From: Nitrospirales bacterium
GTDB taxonomy: Bacteria; Nitrospirota; Nitrospiria; Nitrospirales; UBA8639
Assembly (NCBI GenBank): GCA_029261305.1
Contig: JAJDBO010000331.1
Location: 1-6,252, forward strand
DNA: 6,252 nucleotides
Reading direction: 5' to 3'
Position numbers and translations under genes: made by a program. Of this stretch, positions 5,735-6,252 are shown one piece after another. Within the stretch, counting starts at the first letter, position 1; the number at the start of each line of letters is the position of its first letter. The notes under the pieces are model-generated. The model saw nothing but the letters and a program-made list of their open reading frames with translations. It ran no database searches and was not told the DNA's origin.

Positions 5735-5895
5735 GTAAGTTAGTTCCCCCGCGGGATAGTTTTTCACAAAACTTGTAGTTTTCATTCCTTACTACCCCAA
5801 TGTTTTGTCTTTTGTTATGACTGCACTACGATCTGAAACTTACGTTTCTTTCCCTTAGTGTCCCTTCAAATTCGGCACGGGACGTTGAAATCTTT

Positions 5896-5915
5896 AGGAA
5901 AACATCCATTTTCCT
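5896..5915 (-). repeat. Leader hairpin AGGAAAA/TTTTCCT
   Basis: A perfect 7-bp inverted repeat with a six-base loop lies within the proposed porin leader. It is followed by no T run, so a leader structure is more likely than a terminator. It may also be incidental. Confidence 0.35.
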
Positions 5916-6034
5916 GCAATGCCTTTCTAATTGTTTCTTGTCCCCTCCCTCCTTTTGTTGAGTTAAGACGCCTCAGGGCACCTGGGTTAAAATTCTTAGA
6001 TAATGCCCACTAGTGATAAACTTTTTATGCCAGA

Positions 6035-6061
6035 ATTATACCATTTTATTACTTATTGCAA
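6035..6061 (-). promoter_or_regulatory. Candidate extended -10 promoter for the porin gene
   Basis: The minus strand reads TGGTATAAT (6043-6035): a consensus TATAAT with the extended TG-N motif. TTGCAA (6061-6056) lies 15 bases upstream, which is short for a -35, but an extended -10 can work with a poor one. Transcription would start near 6028, leaving a leader of about 306 bases before the porin ATG. Confidence 0.45.
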
Positions 6062-6085
6062 CCCATTGAATACATTATCTTTTTT

Positions 6086-6107
6086 ATTATTCACCTAGGT
6101 AGATAAT
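6086..6107. promoter_or_regulatory. 22-bp imperfect palindrome, possible operator
   Basis: Half-sites ATTATTCACCT and AGGTAGATAAT match as an inverted repeat at 9 of 11 positions around the core ACCTAGGT. The centre lies about 60 bases upstream of the candidate -10, a usual place for an activator or upstream repressor site of a dimeric regulator. Confidence 0.4.
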
Positions 6108-6252
6108 TTTGAACCGTCTCATAAATGCAACTTTCGTCATAAATTATGAGTATTTTTCTATACGTTTTGGGTGTTTACACCTTCAGACCACAGAATTCAA
6201 TATTTTTTTCATGGTTACCCAATTTTCGTACCGTCATTTATACTGGACGAAG

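Larger units (their letters stand above)
5735..6252. other. AT-rich upstream region and probable long leader of the porin gene
   Basis: No credible gene is seen on either strand. Near the porin it contains the palindrome CCCGCGGG (5748-5755), a GAAAC-TTAC-GTTTC hairpin (5835-5848) and a 7-bp hairpin AGGAAAA/TTTTCCT (5896-5915). A purine-rich AAGGAGGGAGGGG tract lies on the minus strand near 5944-5957 but has no start codon at a useful distance. From about 6000 to the edge it is strongly AT-rich, with CTCATAA (6118-6124) mirrored by TTATGAG (6144-6150). An ATG at 6211 on the plus strand stays open for 14 codons to the edge but has no ribosome binding site. Confidence 0.55.

Noticed and set aside
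5723..5785. N-terminal extension of the porin by 21 codons from an in-frame ATG at 5785.
   Set aside because: It would bury the signal peptide and lacks a Shine-Dalgarno site, while the ATG at 5722 has a near-perfect one.
5823..5906. Minus-strand 27-codon frame starting M-D-V-F-L in the porin leader.
   Set aside because: The start has only a weak AGGA in front, overlaps a hairpin, and the peptide has no recognisable feature; too little to call a leader peptide.
6211..6252. Plus-strand ATG open for 14 codons to the right edge.
   Set aside because: No ribosome binding site precedes it and 14 codons are too few to judge; it could be a gene start but the window does not support it.

Overview
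The window looks like chromosomal DNA from a Gram-negative bacterium. It carries two lipoprotein genes with clear lipoboxes and an outer-membrane beta-barrel gene with a signal peptide. Base composition is moderate, and start sites have AGGAGG-type ribosome binding sites. The style of the porin (alginate-export family) and the caspase-fold lipoprotein fits Nitrospirota (Nitrospira relatives), but that is an inference from protein style, not proof.

Left part (1-3035): two divergent lipoprotein genes share a 417-bp intergenic region. The minus-strand gene (752 to the left edge) has a strong Shine-Dalgarno site and a lipobox ending at Cys20. Its body resembles the CsgG/TolB-N alpha/beta fold. 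It is open to the last base of the window and may end there, since the edge leaves a TA that could begin a stop codon. The plus-strand gene (1170-3035) encodes a 621-residue lipoprotein. It has a short x-P-x-x-x linker repeat, an N-terminal domain of unknown role, a CARDB-like segment, a caspase-like (C14) domain and a perfect EF-hand-type loop. Both catalytic caspase residues are replaced by Gln, so it is probably a non-proteolytic pseudo-caspase.

Middle part (3036-4040): a REP/BIME island. Eight short GTAG-hairpin elements in alternating orientation surround a minus-strand REP-associated tyrosine transposase (RAYT) gene. The RAYT reading frame is complete except for one in-frame TGA at codon 25, where relatives carry Arg, so it is probably a recently killed domesticated transposase. 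A three-element composite unit occurs once on each side of the gene. The first element, followed by five T, may also terminate the pseudo-caspase transcript.

Right part (4041-6252): a minus-strand alginate-export-family porin gene (4127-5722) is closed by a textbook intrinsic terminator (4041-4080). It is preceded by an AT-rich 530-bp upstream region. That region holds a candidate extended -10 promoter (around 6035-6043), which would give a leader of about 300 nt, and a 22-bp imperfect palindrome that could be an operator.

The three regions look functionally independent. The divergent lipoproteins may form one envelope module, the REP island is mobile or selfish DNA in the gap between convergent transcription units, and the porin is a monocistronic outer-membrane channel gene. 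No tRNA, rRNA, CRISPR array or prophage was seen.
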